Part shown: positions 6,152-7,343 of the stretch, piece after piece | How positions within the stretch are numbered: position 1 is the first letter of the stretch | Layout: the number at the start of each line of letters is the position of its first letter | Origin: Candidatus Latescibacterota bacterium | GTDB taxonomy: Bacteria > Latescibacterota > MVCY01 > DTYK01 | NCBI GenBank assembly: GCA_012961925.1 | Contig: DTYK01000121.1 | Coordinates: 1 to 7,343, forward strand | DNA length: 7,343 nucleotides | Direction: 5' to 3' | Notes under the pieces: generated by a model | What the model saw: only the letters and a program-made list of their open reading frames with translations | Told to the model about the DNA's origin: nothing | The model's database searches: none | Made by a program: the position numbers and the translations under genes

Positions 6152-7343
6152 GTACTGCTCGGCCCAAAAGAATCGGTATGCTTCTGGAGGGGAGGTTTCC
6201 CCCGGATATCCGAGTTGAAAATGAGGCCCTGACCCTGGCCAGACACGGTTTTGAGATTCACATTTTCTGCCTCAGTTTTGAGGATCAGCCGCTGATGGAA
6301 CAGTTCTCGGACCGTGTGTTTGTCCATCGGAGAAGAATCAGTAAGGCAGTTTTTAATAAGCTACATATTACTATATTAAAATTTCCTTTTTACAGAAAAT
6401 TCTGGGAGCATTTTGTGCGGAAATCTCGAATCCCTTTACACGCCCTTCATATCCATGATTTGCCCTTAGCTTGTGTGGGTTTACGACTCTCAAGGCTATG
6501 GGGGATTCCTCTGATCTTAGATTTTCATGAAAATTATCCAGCAGCTTTAAAGACATGGGAATACGCTCAAGAAAGATTAGCCCGACCCTTCTTAGAGTAT
6601 AATCGTTGGAAGCGCTATGAACGAGAGATGGTAGCCCAGGCCGATCGGATCATTGTGGTAATAAAAGAGGATAAAGAACGATTTGTGCGGTTAGGATTTC
6701 CTGAAGAGAAATTTAGCGTTGTTGCTAACACCATAAATACATCTGATTTTCCAACTATTAACTGGCAAAAAGTCAAACAGATTCGAGAACAGAATTTTAT
6801 CATCCTGTATGAAGGGGGATTTGGAATCTATCGAGGCCTTGAAACTGCTATTGCGGCTATGCCCATGATTTTAAAGTCTATCCCTAATGCAAAGCTTATC
6901 TTGGTAGGTGAAGGACGTAACCGTTACCACTTAGAGCAATTGGCTAGAGTTAAAGGAATAAATAACAGAGTTAATTTTACAGGATGGGTGTCTTTTAAGG
7001 AAATCCCCACTTATATTGCATCAAGCGATGTGTGCCTTATCCCCTTACTGCGAATGGAGAAAACGGAAACAGCTATGCCTCATAAACTCTTCCACTATTG
7101 GTATCTTAGCAAACCAGTAATAGTTAGCAACTGTAGATCCCTGGAACAAATTGTCCAGGAAGTGAGTGGCGGTCTTGTCTTTCAAGCTGGAAATCCTCAA
7201 GATCTGGCTGAGAAAGTTATCTGCCTTAAAGATTTTCAGTTACGTTTAGAGATAGGCAAAAGGGGGAGGCAAGCCATCTTAAATCGCTACAACTGGTCGG
7301 TAGATAGCCAGAGACTTGTGCAACTTTATCGAGAACTGCTCCA
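6148..7343 (+). CDS. GT4-family glycosyltransferase, 3' end cut by the window edge
   Basis: GT-B glycosyltransferase; 398 codons are visible and the frame is still open at base 7343. Members are commonly around 380-400 aa, so nearly all of it is here. It starts at ATG 6148 within the ATGA overlap with the preceding gene, consistent with translational coupling. RIGMLLEGRFPPDIRVENEA (8-27) is the N-terminal strand and an Arg-Val-Glu motif frequent in this subfamily. LDFHENYP at 124-131 is another hallmark. The C-terminal domain has EGGFGIYRGLETAI (222-235), a phosphate-binding region, then LVGEG (252-256) and VNFTGWV. The donor-site helix reads TAMPHKLFHYWYLSKPVIVS, with His316 where many GT4 enzymes have Glu. 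RYNWSVDSQRLVQLYREL near the edge is a usual C-terminal helix. It is the most AT-rich gene in the window. It likely extends the same glycan as its neighbour; the sugar transferred is unknown. Confidence 0.9.
   Translation, partial: MSTARPKRIGMLLEGRFPPDIRVENEALTLARHGFEIHIFCLSFEDQPLMEQFSDRVFVHRRRISKAVFNKLHITILKFPFYRKFWEHFVRKSRIPLHALHIHDLPLACVGLRLSRLWGIPLILDFHENYPAALKTWEYAQERLARPFLEYNRWKRYEREMVAQADRIIVVIKEDKERFVRLGFPEEKFSVVANTINTSDFPTINWQKVKQIREQNFIILYEGGFGIYRGLETAIAAMPMILKSIPNAKLILVGEGRNRYHLEQLARVKGINNRVNFTGWVSFKEIPTYIASSDVCLIPLLRMEKTETAMPHKLFHYWYLSKPVIVSNCRSLEQIVQEVSGGLVFQAGNPQDLAEKVICLKDFQLRLEIGKRGRQAILNRYNWSVDSQRLVQLYRELL

Overview
The window carries a run of carbohydrate-active genes, all on the + strand. 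It holds the 3' part of a GH38 alpha-mannosidase, a small 36-codon ORF, a family 9 (heptosyltransferase-like) glycosyltransferase, and three GT4-fold (GT-B) glycosyltransferases; the last one runs off the right edge. Four adjacent glycosyltransferases point to a cell-surface polysaccharide, O-antigen or glycoconjugate assembly locus. I see no rRNA, tRNA, CRISPR array, transposase or integrase.

Layout: 2-2221 is the GH38 mannosidase, open at the left edge; its real start lies upstream. 2224-2334 is a small ORF whose start follows the GH38 stop by two bases and whose end overlaps the next gene by eight bases. 2327-3394 is a GT9 protein with cysteine clusters at both ends. 3398-4513 is a GT4 glycosyltransferase whose best-supported start codon is ATC, because the first ATG would remove the conserved N-terminal strand and Gly-Gly loop. 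4514-4807 is the only long gap; it contains a good inverted repeat and a weak promoter-like pair. 4808-6151 and 6148-7343 are two more GT4 genes joined by an ATGA overlap.

Organism: the sequence does not identify it. Tight packing and GT9/GT4 content suggest a bacterium, probably with a surface polysaccharide or LPS-like glycan. The two-cluster cysteine-rich GT9 is of a type I associate, from memory, with anaerobic or thermophilic uncultivated lineages; this is a weak inference. The GH38 gene is GC-rich and favours AGG for arginine. GC falls in steps from left to right (about 60% to the low 40s by eye), and arginine codon choice changes sharply at the 4514-4807 gap. The window therefore looks like a compositional mosaic, as surface-glycan loci often are, although a metagenomic assembly join cannot be excluded.

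How the genes may work together: the GT9 and GT4 enzymes would add sugars from nucleotide-activated donors, one after another, onto a lipid-linked or LPS-core acceptor at the cytoplasmic face of the membrane. The mannosidase would trim or degrade alpha-mannosides and may be only a neighbour rather than a member of the pathway. Nothing here is a clearly new system. The most unusual points are the probable ATC start, the small coupled ORF, the cysteine clusters of the GT9 protein and the sharp codon-usage boundary.
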